This document shows, one piece after another, positions 23,687 to 36,800 of a stretch of 64,000 bases of DNA. The DNA is taken from contig NC_059542.1 of NCBI RefSeq assembly GCF_905220415.1, forward strand, positions 1,116,001 through 1,180,000, read 5' to 3'. Position 1 is the stretch's first letter; each line of letters starts with the position of its first letter. The position numbers and the translations under genes are program-made. The stretch is from Colias croceus. Its lineage: Eukaryota; Arthropoda; Insecta; Lepidoptera; Pieridae. The notes under the pieces are model-generated. The model saw only the letters and a list, made by a program, of their open reading frames with translations. It was not told where the DNA came from and did no database searches.

Positions 23687-23817
23687 TTATAGGCCTAGCC
23701 GTATTTGGGTCCAATAGATATTTATAAGATGTCATTGTCAGAGTTACTCAAAATGGAGAAATAAACCATCCACGCGAAGACCGACATCCGCGCGGACGGA
23801 GTCGCGGGCGGAAGCTA
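23687..23817 (+). mobile_element. Helitron-like element, 3' terminal portion (outer element resumes)
   Basis: TTATAGGCCTAGCCGTATTTG through GCGCGGACGGAGTCGCGGGCGGAAGCTAG (given here in parts: hairpin CCGCG/CGCGG, end CTAG, flank T23818). It is the near-exact reverse complement of 41881-42010, the intact relative. Together with 19316-19677 it reconstructs one element of about 490 bp. Confidence 0.8.
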
Positions 23818-23822
23818 GTAAC

Positions 23823-24643
23823 CAATAAAAATCTGCAGTTCATAATATAAAATCTATTGAAACAATTCGATACAGCACAACAAAAAGTGAGAATTATTTG
23901 AATGAATGGATTTCACGGAACTATGACTCACAAAATAGACCTATGAAAAATATTCTCAATTGAAGCGTATTAATTTATCGAATTATCGGATTTTATGCTG
24001 AAAATCCAGTAGAATCTGGTGAAATTGATAACCAAAATCATAGCGGATTGTTTAAATTAATTTTTCAAGTAAATAAATATGTTAAAAGCTATTTGAAGAA
24101 CATTGAATCACTACAACTAAGAATATTAAAACAAATAGTATCTCCTAAGATAAAAACATTATGTAAAAATAGTAATGAAAATCTCTTTCACCATTGTAAA
24201 GTTTTGCCGGTAGAATCTTTGTTCCATTACACTATAATAAAAGAACAATTCTTTAACTTTGACCTGCAGAAAAAACTTGATAACGTAATCATTACCCGTC
24301 AACAAACCAACCAACGCTTAATCATTCCAAAAATAACTAACATTTACGGTAAAAGAACAACTCGTTATTTAGTTCCTCAATTATTAAATAATCTTGATTT
24401 GAACTTTAAAAAAACCATAAATAATAATAATGTTAAATCTAAATTAAAATTGCATTTTGTAAACAACCTGTATAATGTGGCATAATTATTGTATCTAACT
24501 TGTCGCGAGCACACGAGCACGCTGTGCATTGAATTTTGTCGTGGATGGATTGCTTTGCATGCCGGACAAATCTTCGTGGTTTTTGGCATGTTCAATTATA
24601 ATGTATTTTTCTTTTATTGATAAATAAAAAAATAAATAAAAAA
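23823..24643 (+). mobile_element. LINE 3' end: C-terminal part of a jockey/CR1-type reverse transcriptase, decayed
   Basis: A frame at 24048-24485 (about 145 codons, no good start) reads LQLRILKQIVSPK, KVLPVESLFHY and TRQQTNQRLIIPKITNIYGK followed by a YLVPQLLNNL-like ending. This is the pattern of the C-terminus of jockey/CR1-clade ORF2 proteins downstream of the polymerase domain. A short 3' UTR and (TAAA)n-like tail end near 24643. The upstream polymerase and endonuclease are missing, so it is a 5'-truncated copy. The 5' boundary is uncertain; it adjoins the Helitron end at 23817. Confidence 0.55.
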
Positions 24644-24737
24644 ATGTACCAACCTAAATAAATTGAGACTCACGTTTGATGATAAATAAATATTTCAAGT
24701 AAATAAATATGTACCAACTTAAATAAAATGAGACTCA
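24644..24737 (+). repeat. short direct duplication, period 65 bp
   Basis: ATGTACCAACCTAAATAAA..TGAGACTCA (24644-24672) is repeated with three changes at 24709-24737, just after the LINE tail. Confidence 0.65.
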
Positions 24738-26810
24738 TGATATAATAAAATCAAATTGCCTATTTTGAAGAACTATCGAGAAAACCTGAGATGAGATCGT
24801 TCATAGTTATGATTATCACCTCTAAAACAAGGCTCGTCTTACTATTTATTTCAATGTAAAAATAAACAACTTTGTAGAAGCCAGTCAATATCTAAAATGT
24901 AATCTCAGTTTTAAAATAATATTAAATAGAGTTACACTTCAAAACGCTGAAATCCTAACTCCCATCAAAATCAAGTTATTAATTACGCTAAGTTACATCC
25001 AAGTTGTTCGTAAGAGGCCTTTCATAAACCCCTTTGACAATAACGGTATAACAAGTTGTAAGTTACACCTGTAAACAGTATTCTATGAGTTTCAAGTTAA
25101 GCCTTTGTGCATAACATAAGTTTGACAAGTATAATTGCTGGCAAATATTTCGTTCATTGACCTTCAATGTTCGCGAGCTTTTTGGGTCTCTTTAGAATAA
25201 CAAATATCTTACTACGAGAATGATTAACAATCGGGAATTGATGTAGATTAGGGAATTTAATTTTAACTAACACCTTGAAGAATCCATTTCAAATTTTGAT
25301 TTAACGAAAAAAGGAAAAGTAGCCCTTGAGATTTTGAAAGATTTACTCACATTTTAATTAAGTGGAGTTACGTTGAGTGTAAATCACACATACTATTACC
25401 ATATCACAGTCAGTAATCCTATAATAACAATATAAATAAAGCGCTAAAAAATCTTCAACTTTATCACCATCCTACCCAAGCAGCAAAAAACACATCCACA
25501 CACAAAAACACGATCCTTAGTTTCCAAACACGATTAGGCCTAGTATTCACGATCACTACATCAAAGCCAAGAGGTCGATAAATATGCAAAGCTAAGGAGC
25601 GATAAGGCAGCGGAAGTAGGCCTTATCTCAAATAAAACAATGTGCTTCAGGCGTTCAACTACTGGAAAGTTATTACTTTTTATGCACCTCTCTGATAACC
25701 TGCTTTGAGCTTTCTTTGCTATAAAATCTTGAGAATTGTTAAGAGAATTATATTGCATACAATATAGAAATAAAGCCATAAATAGTCATAAAATTGCATA
25801 GGAAAGTGACGTAATGGTTGGTCTGTGCGATAAAAATTACTGCATGCATTTAAATTAATCAAATTTTCGACTGTAGGTATTTGAAATTTAAAATGCATTT
25901 TGTAGATTAACTATCTATGCAGGTAGGTTAAGTGCAAAGGTTATATTTTAATTAATAAAACATACGTTTTCATATTAGCTTGAAAATAATTACGACGCGC
26001 CAAAAGATAATTAATATAGTTACAACGACAAAATCCAAGAGATATTTACCCAACTAAACCGCGAAGGAAAGGTAAACTCAACGTTATTAACTGTAAAATC
26101 CACAATTTAGCTAACTTTCAAACCATTAGTTAGCTGTGTACATAGATCGGAATTACTGAGCAAATCATGTATCGGTTACTCGCCTTTTAAGGTCTCGGAA
26201 ATTTGATCAGATAATTTCAACAATAGACGACAATAATTTAAATAAGGAATAAATTTAATAATTTCACCTTCACCTTGTGCTTGTATGGTAGGTTTCATAT
26301 AATGTACAGGTTGCAGTGTTCTTAGGATAATGGCTGCAATATTTCGACTTATCATGAAATAAATATTTGTACTTATAATAAAAGTTATCACATCATTTTA
26401 ACAGTAAGTACCGTAACAAAGTATAAAACTCCTTGAATATAACTATATTTTTATCGAAAAACCACCTCTATAGCTAAAATCAATAATGTTTTAGAAAATC
26501 TTCAAAAAGCTTTTACACCAAATATCCAAACGCTATCTCATTCATAATTCATCCAAATATTTGTATCAAGATTATCCGGCGAGGTAAAAATGTCGTCACG
26601 TTCAAAAGAGCACTAAATCATTTCTAATACATTAATCTCGGCCGGCTTATCTTGCCTTGATAAAGCTATTATGAGCACTTAACAGGTGCTACTGTATCAT
26701 CGATGTTATCAGATGCCTTGCGAGACCCCACACGAGTATTACATCACCGTATAATATGTGATTAATTAACAATATTCTAGGAACGTGGTAATAAATTTTA
26801 ATTAAAAGAT
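24738..26810. other. probable intron sequence, no gene seen
   Basis: AT-rich. Frames at 25561-25779 and 26176-26391 (minus) have no recognisable domain. Confidence 0.5.
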
Positions 26811-27041
26811 CGACTAACAGATTATTTTGTAAATGTGGTGTCATACCGAGTTAGCATACATTTTTATTTTGAAGGGAAAATTCGAATAAAAAGTCGAAAA
26901 AAACCTGATTTAGAAGTTAGATTGTATCGACTTACAGATTATTTCATAAATGTGGTGTCATACCGAGTTAGCATACATTTTTATTTTGAAGGGAAAATTC
27001 GAATAAAAAGTCGAAAAAAAACGGATTTAGAAGTTAGATTG
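26811..27041 (+). repeat. tandem duplication, period 117 bp
   Basis: Two copies beginning CGACTAACAGATTATTT (26811) and CGACTTACAGATTATTT (26928). Both contain GTGGTGTCATACCGAGTTAG and AAATTCGAATAAAAAGTCG and differ at only a few bases. The frame spanning them (26835-27101) repeats its peptide because the DNA does; no protein family was recognised. Confidence 0.9.
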
Positions 27042-27101
27042 TTTTCACATCCAAATGTCGCTAGAAATTTTAGAAAAAAGCGAAATGTGAAATGTCACTA
27101 A

Positions 27102-27794
27102 CAAGTATTTGTAAAGCCAAAAGCTGATGAAATAGTGTTAAAACTCGTCGACGTTCCATTCGGGTTAAAGTAAAATCGAATATCTAAAATTTCATGCCCG
27201 CTGAATCCATTAGCTCTCTATTATTTTAAATTCCTATCCCAAACGCATTTTTTGTTCGAGCGCTGTTTGTTTTTTCCAAAAACCCAAAGGGACCAATCTG
27301 TTACGGTGTGTTGCCTACGAAACCGCATTGTTACCGATGTCTTAACTAATGAACCAGTTCGACTTCGTGACTATATTTCAAAATCTAAAACGTAGGCTTT
27401 AAGACATTTCAATAGATAATTTTATTCACTCTGAAATATATTTTTACATAATGACACCTATGAATGATGAATGGTCAGTTTCGTTGATAAAATAATTTTA
27501 ATCAAGATTTTTGAAGTGAAACTTCATGAGAGTAAAATTTCTGAGCGCGTCCTGACAATACCGTCACGTCATGAAGTAAGGCGATTTTTTATCATTGAAA
27601 GTTTCACTTCTGACAAGTGTGCTCGATAAACACAGTCTTTTTTAGTAACTTCCAAAAGGTAGATAACTCAGAAAAGACATTCCATTGTTACGCGACGAGT
27701 TCATTTTAAAATTATAATGAAAAAGCAAACACTCAAGCGACATGTCTTCAAATATTAGTCAGCTTTTAAGTATTCAAACAATGTATTGTTTTAG
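27102..27794. other. sequence just upstream of the unc-5 start exon
   Basis: No repeat or coding frame was recognised. It ends in the polypyrimidine/acceptor of the ATG-containing exon. Confidence 0.5.
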
Positions 27795-27880
27795 GTGATG
27801 AGAGCGCGAGTGTGAAGCCATGGCGAAGAGAGCGCTGCTCTTGATATGGGTGGTCGCCGTCGTCACTGCAGAACAACATG
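27795..27880 (+). CDS. unc-5: unc-5 exon with start codon and signal peptide (coding from 27820)
   Basis: A splice acceptor (TATTGTTTTAG) ends at 27794, followed by 25 nt of 5' leader and ATG at 27820 in the context AAGCCATGG, a strong initiation context. The coding part gives MAKRALLLIWVVAVVTAEQH: a basic n-region, a hydrophobic core and a likely cleavage after A17. The donor is CATG|GTGAGT at 27881, leaving a single base (phase 1) that completes an Asp codon with exon 37395. Confidence 0.9.
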
Positions 27881-30800
27881 GTGAGTTACTATGCTACTAT
27901 ATATTTTGATTTATCGAACAGTTTAAGACGGCTGATAAGCGTTACTTATGGAATAAAAAAATGTACCTTTTTTGTAAGAGTTTAAAAGCTCAATACCTAG
28001 AATAGGGAATTAACCTTATTTTCGTAATACCTTGAATTTATTATAAATAGAAAACAACGTAAGCTATAGATTTTTGATAATTCGTCTCAACATACCTTGG
28101 ATAAGTGGTGCTATTACCGACATACAGTTAATGGATCCCGTAGTTCTTGACAAAACATCACTGCAAAACCTACATTAGCTCCAAATTGAGCTGACAAAAG
28201 ACCGATATCCGAAGAGTACTCTCAGGCCCACTTAAAACTCCTTAAAAGTGTGAGGGTTGATAAAAAATTTAGAGATATCGCCGAAAATTCACTAAGAGTC
28301 TTGGCACCTAATCTACAATGAGATAAGAAAAGGTACAAAAAAGTTAACAGTCCGCTTGGATGAGACGAATCTTGTGGATTAAAAAAACTTTTAAACTTGG
28401 GGTTTCGCATTCAAAGTCGTCGCATTAGGGGAATGAAAAATTCAGTTATATAATAGATTTTTCTACATTTAACGGATGGGTTAATCAAATTACAGATATT
28501 TTTATGGATCAGATAATATTATCAGTGAACAAACCGTCATTACATTTCACGTTTATTATATTCCGTTTGTTAAAATAACTTCTAAATTGCGTATACAATA
28601 AATGGAAACAAAAAGTACATCGAGTTCTAAGCATCACTTTGACAAAACAAAAATACTTAAAAAGAAATAATATTTACGAATAACATTTCACTTCTTGCGT
28701 ACAATAACGGAACCCTAAACCCATCCAAAGATGAAAAAAGTAATAGATTAGAAAGGTACTGGAGTGAAGATCGCAAAAAATGCTTAATCGTGACGGAGCG
28801 AGTGCTACTTCCGAACATGACTATCCCATTTAACTTGTCGATAGTAATTTTTATTTTTCCTTCGTGAATTGCAGTCGTGGTTTTAAAAGAAGTCCTTGAT
28901 TCTAGACATTTAAAACGTATATGGAAAAGCTTTAAGAAAGTAACCCAGATTGAAGAAATCGATAATTGTTTCTTAATCTCTCTCCAATGGAAATGAAATG
29001 CAATTTCGTCCGTACAGAGCAATAAACGTACAAAGGACTCATTGAATCGAACTATTCCAAGAACAAATTCTCACTTAAAAGCTATTTGCAGAATAAAGAC
29101 ACAAAACAGTTATAACATCTCAGTTGCAACAGGATAGCGCACTAGAAATTAAAGCAACATTAACTTTGAAACACGAAACCCAAAACATCACAGCTGCTGT
29201 GAAAATAGAAAATAATAGAAGTCTGAGGCCATTATAACTCGACTAACAAAGGTATTATCTTGTTTGGGAACCTCTTGACTGGCACTCGACGTCTCTTTAA
29301 ATATATCGTGTTACAATTCCTAAGGCTATTCACAAAGTTTTTGTAGGTGTGGTCGGTCTTTGTATTTTTTCTGCAACAGGGGTGAGAATTCGGTTCCGAG
29401 CTCAAAGGATACTCGAAGGTAATTTTAGATTTGGGTTTGCACCTTGCTGGTACATTGTTAATGGAAGACGGTCGCTTTGTCGGCCGTTATTTTTTATGAT
29501 CCTGTGTTGTTATGAGTATGGCGACTTCCGTTAGCTTAGTACATGCTTGAACAGTATATCGCTTTTTAATTCAATAACGCATTTTGTTTTTAACTTGATG
29601 CTTGGGTTATGTTAATACTTTTACCAAAATGTTTACTGTCTGAGCTTTGTTCCTATTTCACATTTTAAACAAGAAATATCTAAGAATAAGGTATTTCTTA
29701 TCGTATGATACAAGTCATAAATTTCCGAAAGTCGACTTTACTTTAGCCTTAACTGTATTAAAACACGGAAACAAATCGCAGTTTCGCAAAAATAACCAGT
29801 CGGCAACAATTACAAACGCATTACCCAATCCATGAGTCAGACAATACAAACTTTTGATTTACTTTAAAACTCCCATAATGTAACTAGCTGCATTTTATGT
29901 TCCCACTTGAGTGCATTTACGAGTAAACTGCAGTTCGGCTGAACGGATGCGAATTCTCCCCTTGAATGTTTTATGATGCTCTTTGAACAGATGTATCAGA
30001 ATTCAGATTTATTTCGTCCTTATCTGTATTATTGGTGCGATTGAAATGGAGTGCCTTAGCGTGCATCGCTTTGAGATTCCGCTCGGAAGTCTGGACGTAA
30101 TAACACTGGAATGGTCACTATTGCGAGATTTTATCGCAGTATTGCATACAAGGGATTTGTTGTTTAATAGTTTGATATGTGAGAAGAATGAAAATAAAGA
30201 ACTACATGTTGTCATGTTTTATTTTGAAGCTTTGGACGATATTTGTATTAACAAATGTCCTATGAGAAATTTGATAGGTACTAGCAGAGGCGGCTCGTGA
30301 CAAAATTTTATGGGTGTTCACTTGAAATAAAACACTGAAAATACATGGTGTAAATCAGTACAATTTAATTAAAAAATTACTTATAAAGGAAATGCATACG
30401 TCTTTCTTTTTGGTGTGCAATAATATCTATAACTTGACACAATCTATTTAACCTTCGTAAAATATGTCTGTTTTCATCGACACGGTCATTGAACTCGCGT
30501 ATTGACTTTCGGTACGCGGAATCTAATGCTTTACGAATGTCTTGTCGTTCGATAGACGCCAATTGCAGTTCATTCAACAAATGGTACCTACCGAGATTGT
30601 GAATGTTTTTTCATCTTGATTGAAAGATGAGCTAAGTCGTCAACGCCCGTTTCAGTCCAAGCACTCTCACCTCCGCCGGCCGCGCCCGCTTCAAATAAAA
30701 GACACGGAAAACAAAATATTTTGTTGCTTTCATGTTCATCACAACCACACAACCACGGTGTTTTCACATATTGTTCGGATTTAAACACACGCGTATATGT

Positions 30801-33800
30801 TTTCGTTTTTGTCGTACATTTTTGCGTAAGGTCAAGTTCAAGCCGTGGCGGTCCCTTAGCTTTCAATTCAAGCCGAATTTGTAACGTTTTAACACACTTT
30901 TTAATGAACGCCACATTATAATTGTCCATTTTAACACTCACAAGTAATACTGATAACTACAGGCTATTTCAACAGTCAACACGTATCTTATGATTTTAAT
31001 TAGACAATTCCCGAATATACATTCGCGCGCGTGCAGTCAAGTTGACTAGAGTGTTTGTTTATATAGACAACGTCGCGCGAAATCGCTGTCTTGTGTACGG
31101 GCGCGCGGTAAAAACGAACCGGCAACGTTTGCGGGAGCGGCGCTCCGAATTTTGCTATTTTTTCATAGAAAATCTTCTGTTTCACGCGCAGGACTCTGAC
31201 AAAACTATCTCTTTCACTCCTATTGGATTTCGTATTAGAAAATGTACTAAATATTTTTTCATTGGAGCGCAATCGTGAGCGCTCCGCTTCGCGCGTTTTA
31301 TAATACAGTATTATACCTACAGGTGTATGGAATGATGGAATGATGGATATATTCATTGGTATTGCCAGTAGTTTTTTACGATTACGATTGATTTTAAATA
31401 GTAATAATTAATATTAATAATGAAATTAAGGAGCATGATTTTATTATAATTATTTATGGGAGTTCACTGCACCAGCGCTCCTTAGGGCGAGCCGCCTCTG
31501 GGTACTAGTAACGTAATAGTTGGTATGAATTTTAAGCCCTAAAAAATTCTGATACTCATAGTGGGATTATCATCATATCCTTTAGGCATCCTACAATTAA
31601 TTGAATACAATTATAATTTTCAATACGGCATAACATACCAAGTCAAAATTCCAAACTACATTTAAAAATAAATCAAAAATAGAGCACGCTAAGCACCCAA
31701 CAGTTTTATCAAAGCTCAGAATGATCAATTTATATAACGGTATAATGTTACCATCTCCATTCGGGAGTAACGTCCGATATCTTATAGCGTTCGTCTATAT
31801 TTGGTTCAACATATTACTGACATCTGTAATGCTGAGCGATAAAAAGTGGGTGTTATTTTTAATGACTATTACTCAATCTTAAAGTACTTTCCATTACGCT
31901 GATAAGGGAGTGTTTTTAATGTTCAGTCGGCAATATGGATGATTTAATAGCTGGTGCTTAATAGTTTTTGTAATCAATACATTTGCTGCGTTTAGATTTA
32001 TACTTTATAGTTATAGTGTGTGTTGTCCCAAGGGAAAGCAGTCAGATTAGAGGCGTAAACAAATATTGTTTTAAGTGCTACTGTGTTTATACAATGAATT
32101 AAAGTGACACGGTCTGGAGCCTGGAGGCCATTATTCGTCTTTTACTTCTAAGAGTCTCTTTATGTGTGAGAGTCCCTTTACAAAGTGTTTGTATTTTATA
32201 TCTGTATGAAAAGACATTTCAAGATTTGTCACACGCAGAATTTTATAAGTTAACTACAATAGTAATATTTACTTGCTGTTGTTCAAAATCATTAGTCCTT
32301 CTTTTATAATTCTTACAAGTAACTAATGCACTATGACCGGAGGAAAGTCCGTAGTATGGTACTTGAATTTACGAGCACAAAACTACATTTCTCAGTCAAT
32401 CAAGTACATAGATTTAAAAGCCATTAAGTTTGTTCTGTCACAGTCTAGATAGGGCATTACTCGAGGATCTTTTGTGAGGCCGGCGGCGACGAGTGCATTC
32501 GACTTAAGACGGTGATTAAGTACTCTTCATCAATAAGCTCTCAGCTCGTGGACAGAGATCTTATTTTTATTGACTTCTAAAGGAGATGTATTGATTTTCG
32601 GTTAGTAGATACGAATACCCTTTCTGATAACAATATGCACACTAATGATAGAGTTTAGGTAACGTTTAAACGAAAGTAAAATAATAATGCAATGCTAAAT
32701 GATGATGATGGTGATTTAACTCGAATTTACGGATGCATTATGAATGCACCTGACCATGACATAAGCCTGACCTCCCAAATAACCACTACGACGGGAATTG
32801 GCCTACTAAATAATGTAAATGTGAAAACATGTGAACGTGGTTGAAATTGACATTTATAAGGCAATCATGTTTAAACTGATGAAAGGAATTTAATAGTATT
32901 TGACGCTCATATCGACGATTGAGGAAAATAATAGCAGAAATATGGCAATAAATATGCATGAATATTTTGGGATAACTTCTAGAAGGTTATCTGAACCACT
33001 TAAATTGGTCTAAAGCAATGGTAACCTTCCTCCAAGTATGAATTATAAATAAACAACACATTATTCAGCTCCCTTAATTAAATGATTACCGTGACAAGCG
33101 GTCTCTTTCATCCCAACGACGATATACAGTATTTTTAGATCTCATTAGTGCTGTAGGAATGCGTCCATTCATCAGTGTGCGCATACTTTAATTCGTGGCG
33201 ATAAGGCATTTCTCCATTTGTATGAGATTCCTTTTGTACAGAATTTTAAGCGAAAGAAAACACGCTGTCAACAGGTTTGGTGACAGCTGGTTTTGGAAGA
33301 CGCCAAATGAGTGAATTGTCCCCTAAGTGTATAAATAATTTTAAGTTTCTGCATTTCGAGCTAGGAATGCGTTAAGATAACTTTAATATATATTTTTTTT
33401 ATTGTTCAATAATTGCTTTTTATGTTTTGTGTTTATAATGTAGATATGTTTGGCGTTCTGTGAATAAACGTTTTATCTATCTATCTAATAGCTAAATGTA
33501 TGATGCCACAAATCATAGTTTAAAATATCGTTATTGTATGCCACATAAACCCTAAGTTTAAGTTTAATTAAAACCCTGCCATCCAATTACTTATCATCAA
33601 AGACCATAAACAAAAGGATACACAGAAAATAGAAATAACATGACTAATGAATCCATTTCGAGTATAACGTAATGAGGTCGCTCTGCTACTTACAGATAAT
33701 CCTTGACATAGTTTCGCAAAGCTTACCTTAATCCTGAGCCAGAATTTTCCGTCCATGTTGCACAAAAACTGACATCGCTACACAATATCTTGTTACTTTC

Positions 33801-36800
33801 TAAGTCTCTTTATACACTACATTAGAATTCACTTATTCTCTTTTCTATACAGCTAAAGATGTGATATAACAATACCAAATATAATTTATGGTTCACAAAA
33901 AACCTCTGATTTTTCAATCCTCTGTAAAAACTTATTCACCCGCATTATTGTGTGAATAAACTGTACTACAAATACCTTCTTATATGGACAGATAAAATTT
34001 TAACAAATTAAGTATTGAAAATTTGCACCTGTATCTAATTGCGTTTCAACACAATGCTCAATGTCATCAATACTTGACTTAAATCTTCATTATGCAACAA
34101 CAACTACATCAGTTAACTTATTAAAATCCCACATCGAGAAAAGTACCATAAAGCGGCTAAACGTTTCACTCATAAAATTGCATCGTTGAAGCAAACACTA
34201 AAAGCTATGATGTACAATAATTTATAATAATCGTTACTAAATTCACGCTAACACCACATTATGAGCAATAACTCTTAGTATTATTTAAAGTTTAAACCTC
34301 TTTGTAGCACTTTAAATAGTCTTTCGTAACGAGATAACTACATAGTTATAAGAATCGTGAACAGCCGATAAAGGGCGAGCAAATGACGAAACAACTGATT
34401 TGAACTTTGAAATTAATGGCATACATTCGTGTAATAATAGGGAAGTAAATAAAAATACATTGATGCAAGTACTAATACTTGAAAACGTTTAGAATATGCG
34501 GATTTATGATGTTAAATATTGTTAATCCAATTCTGGAATTTATTACACGCATTGTTCTATATTTGAAAGGAGTTGTAGATTATAATGTGAAGCTAAAATA
34601 CCCTTTATAATAAAAATCTGATATAATAATAACAATGTTCAGTTGGTAGTTAAATTAATATAGAAATTAAACCAACTAAAGAAACAATTCGAAAAACAAT
34701 GCAAATTTTCTTCAATATTTACATAGCCAGTCGCTTTCATGGTCATAAGAAACGTGTAAGATTCTTTTTACTGCATATTACGTACATCGAACCGATAATA
34801 TTACTGTTTTACTGCATATAACGTTCCACGAACTAAGAAAATTAATGCAAATCAATCAATAATTAATCTCCCCTTATTAATAGACACTGTTTTAAACACA
34901 ACAGCTAGAGAAACTAGTCATTAATCAAAGTAAAAAGCAATTAAACATGGGAGTTGCACAATGATGGCGGTTTGAGTTAATCAAACGGTTCTCGTTTGAT
35001 AGAATATTCAATAGGTGTTCGACGGGTTATTATTGTTATGGTGCAGGTGTAACAAAATATTTAATTGGAATATTAAATATTGATGTTACTGAAATTGTAT
35101 ATTATTATAACTTTTGGTTTGTCCTACAACTTCAACAACCCAATAGCTTTTACAACTGTAGACTGTAGACATAATAACTCAAAAGACGTTCTGTGACAGC
35201 CAAATACTTATTTTACGTTACTGAAATTATGTATTTTCCTACGCATCTAACTATACCATCTTCTCTTTCAAGATTAGGCACTACAAAAAAGCAATTAGCA
35301 ACTTATTACAAAACAATATACAATTGATTTAGATGACAAGAGTCATTGAGTCGTGTGGGACTGTTGTTAATTTATTTAAATTAACCTGTCTATATGACGA
35401 TTTAATTTAATTTGAATGAGAATTAATGTGACGATTTAGAAAATCGATTTATGAATGAGAAACTTTTACTAATCAACATAAAAGAAGAATTAATGAATTG
35501 ATACTAACTATTGCTACATCATATAGTTATTGTATATAGCTAAAAGCCACATCATATGTGTGTAATTGTGTATATACCAAAATATTTTAAATCAAACCCA
35601 ATAGCTATAGAATAAAATACCCAAAATTAATGCAATTTGCGTCTATGATGTAGGTTCTAGTCTAGCCTTTCGTAGATTTTTGTAAATATGCAAATTAATA
35701 TACTGCTTAGGAAAGGTACTTTTGAAAATATGCATTTAATTCACAATTATGTAACTTCCTCTACGCCAAACTTTCACTCGTAAAACGCATGCTGGAGTTG
35801 GGACAAAGTTAAAATTGTCTTAGATATAAAATATGAAAGAAAGTTGAACTGCGATCACAGTTTCATTCAAAAATATTTCCTAACACTGATATTGTTGTAA
35901 GTACTCCTTTTATTTTTACCTTTGATGTTACGTGATTGTGAATAGAATATATTAAAAGTTTTTGCTCATTAATTCACAGTCCAGTTCAGTCTATTGTTCC
36001 AGCATTATCTTCTTTCAATCAGTACACCATTTATCACGTTAGAGTTGTCAACAAAAACCGATCCGACTCAAGCGTTAAGTTTCCCCTTTTTGTTGTGTGC
36101 CAGAATTATTGATTCAAGCTTGATTCAAGCTCATGATTATACAATATCGGTTCGAGAAGTTACCTCCATAAATATTGATGTTACAGTTCTTGGAAATTCT
36201 AAGTTGGCATTTCAACGGTTACGCATGTCAAATTGACAATCTTTTATTGAGTTTTGCGATCAAGTTCCCAAGTTTGCTGGAATTGCGTCATTGATGGTGT
36301 ATTGGGACTTTCAAAGACTTTAACTAATCTATAAATGTGGATTACACGAGCATTGTATGGCATAGTTATGTAGCTATCTCTTATATCGATGGGTAGAAGT
36401 ATAATCTACCTATCATTATAATCTCATTAACTTTGGAAAGGAACATTTAAAAGTAAGCAACACTTAATATAGCTTAATTCAAATATAATCTGTGAAAATA
36501 CTTGCCTCTTTGTTTCACATTAGAAATAAGAAATTATAATTGCATGATAATAAAGTCGATACAGTAAACGCAGAGAAGAGGCGAGCAAATCCCATTAAAG
36601 AATAATAGATTCCTAAAGGAAATCACACTCCGTCCCCACAGGATCGGAATTAGAAATACACATCGGAAGTGAAACTAATTAAGTTATCTGCGCTTCACGT
36701 GACTTGCGGTTTATTTTCGTACTCCACGAATCTATTTCAAATAGTAACACAATACTAGAGGTATTACTGTCAACACTGTTGGAAGAGAAACATACACTGA

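Noticed and set aside
28657..29022. 121-codon minus-strand frame, considered as a possible transposase remnant
   Set aside because: No catalytic motif or terminal inverted repeats could be found around it.
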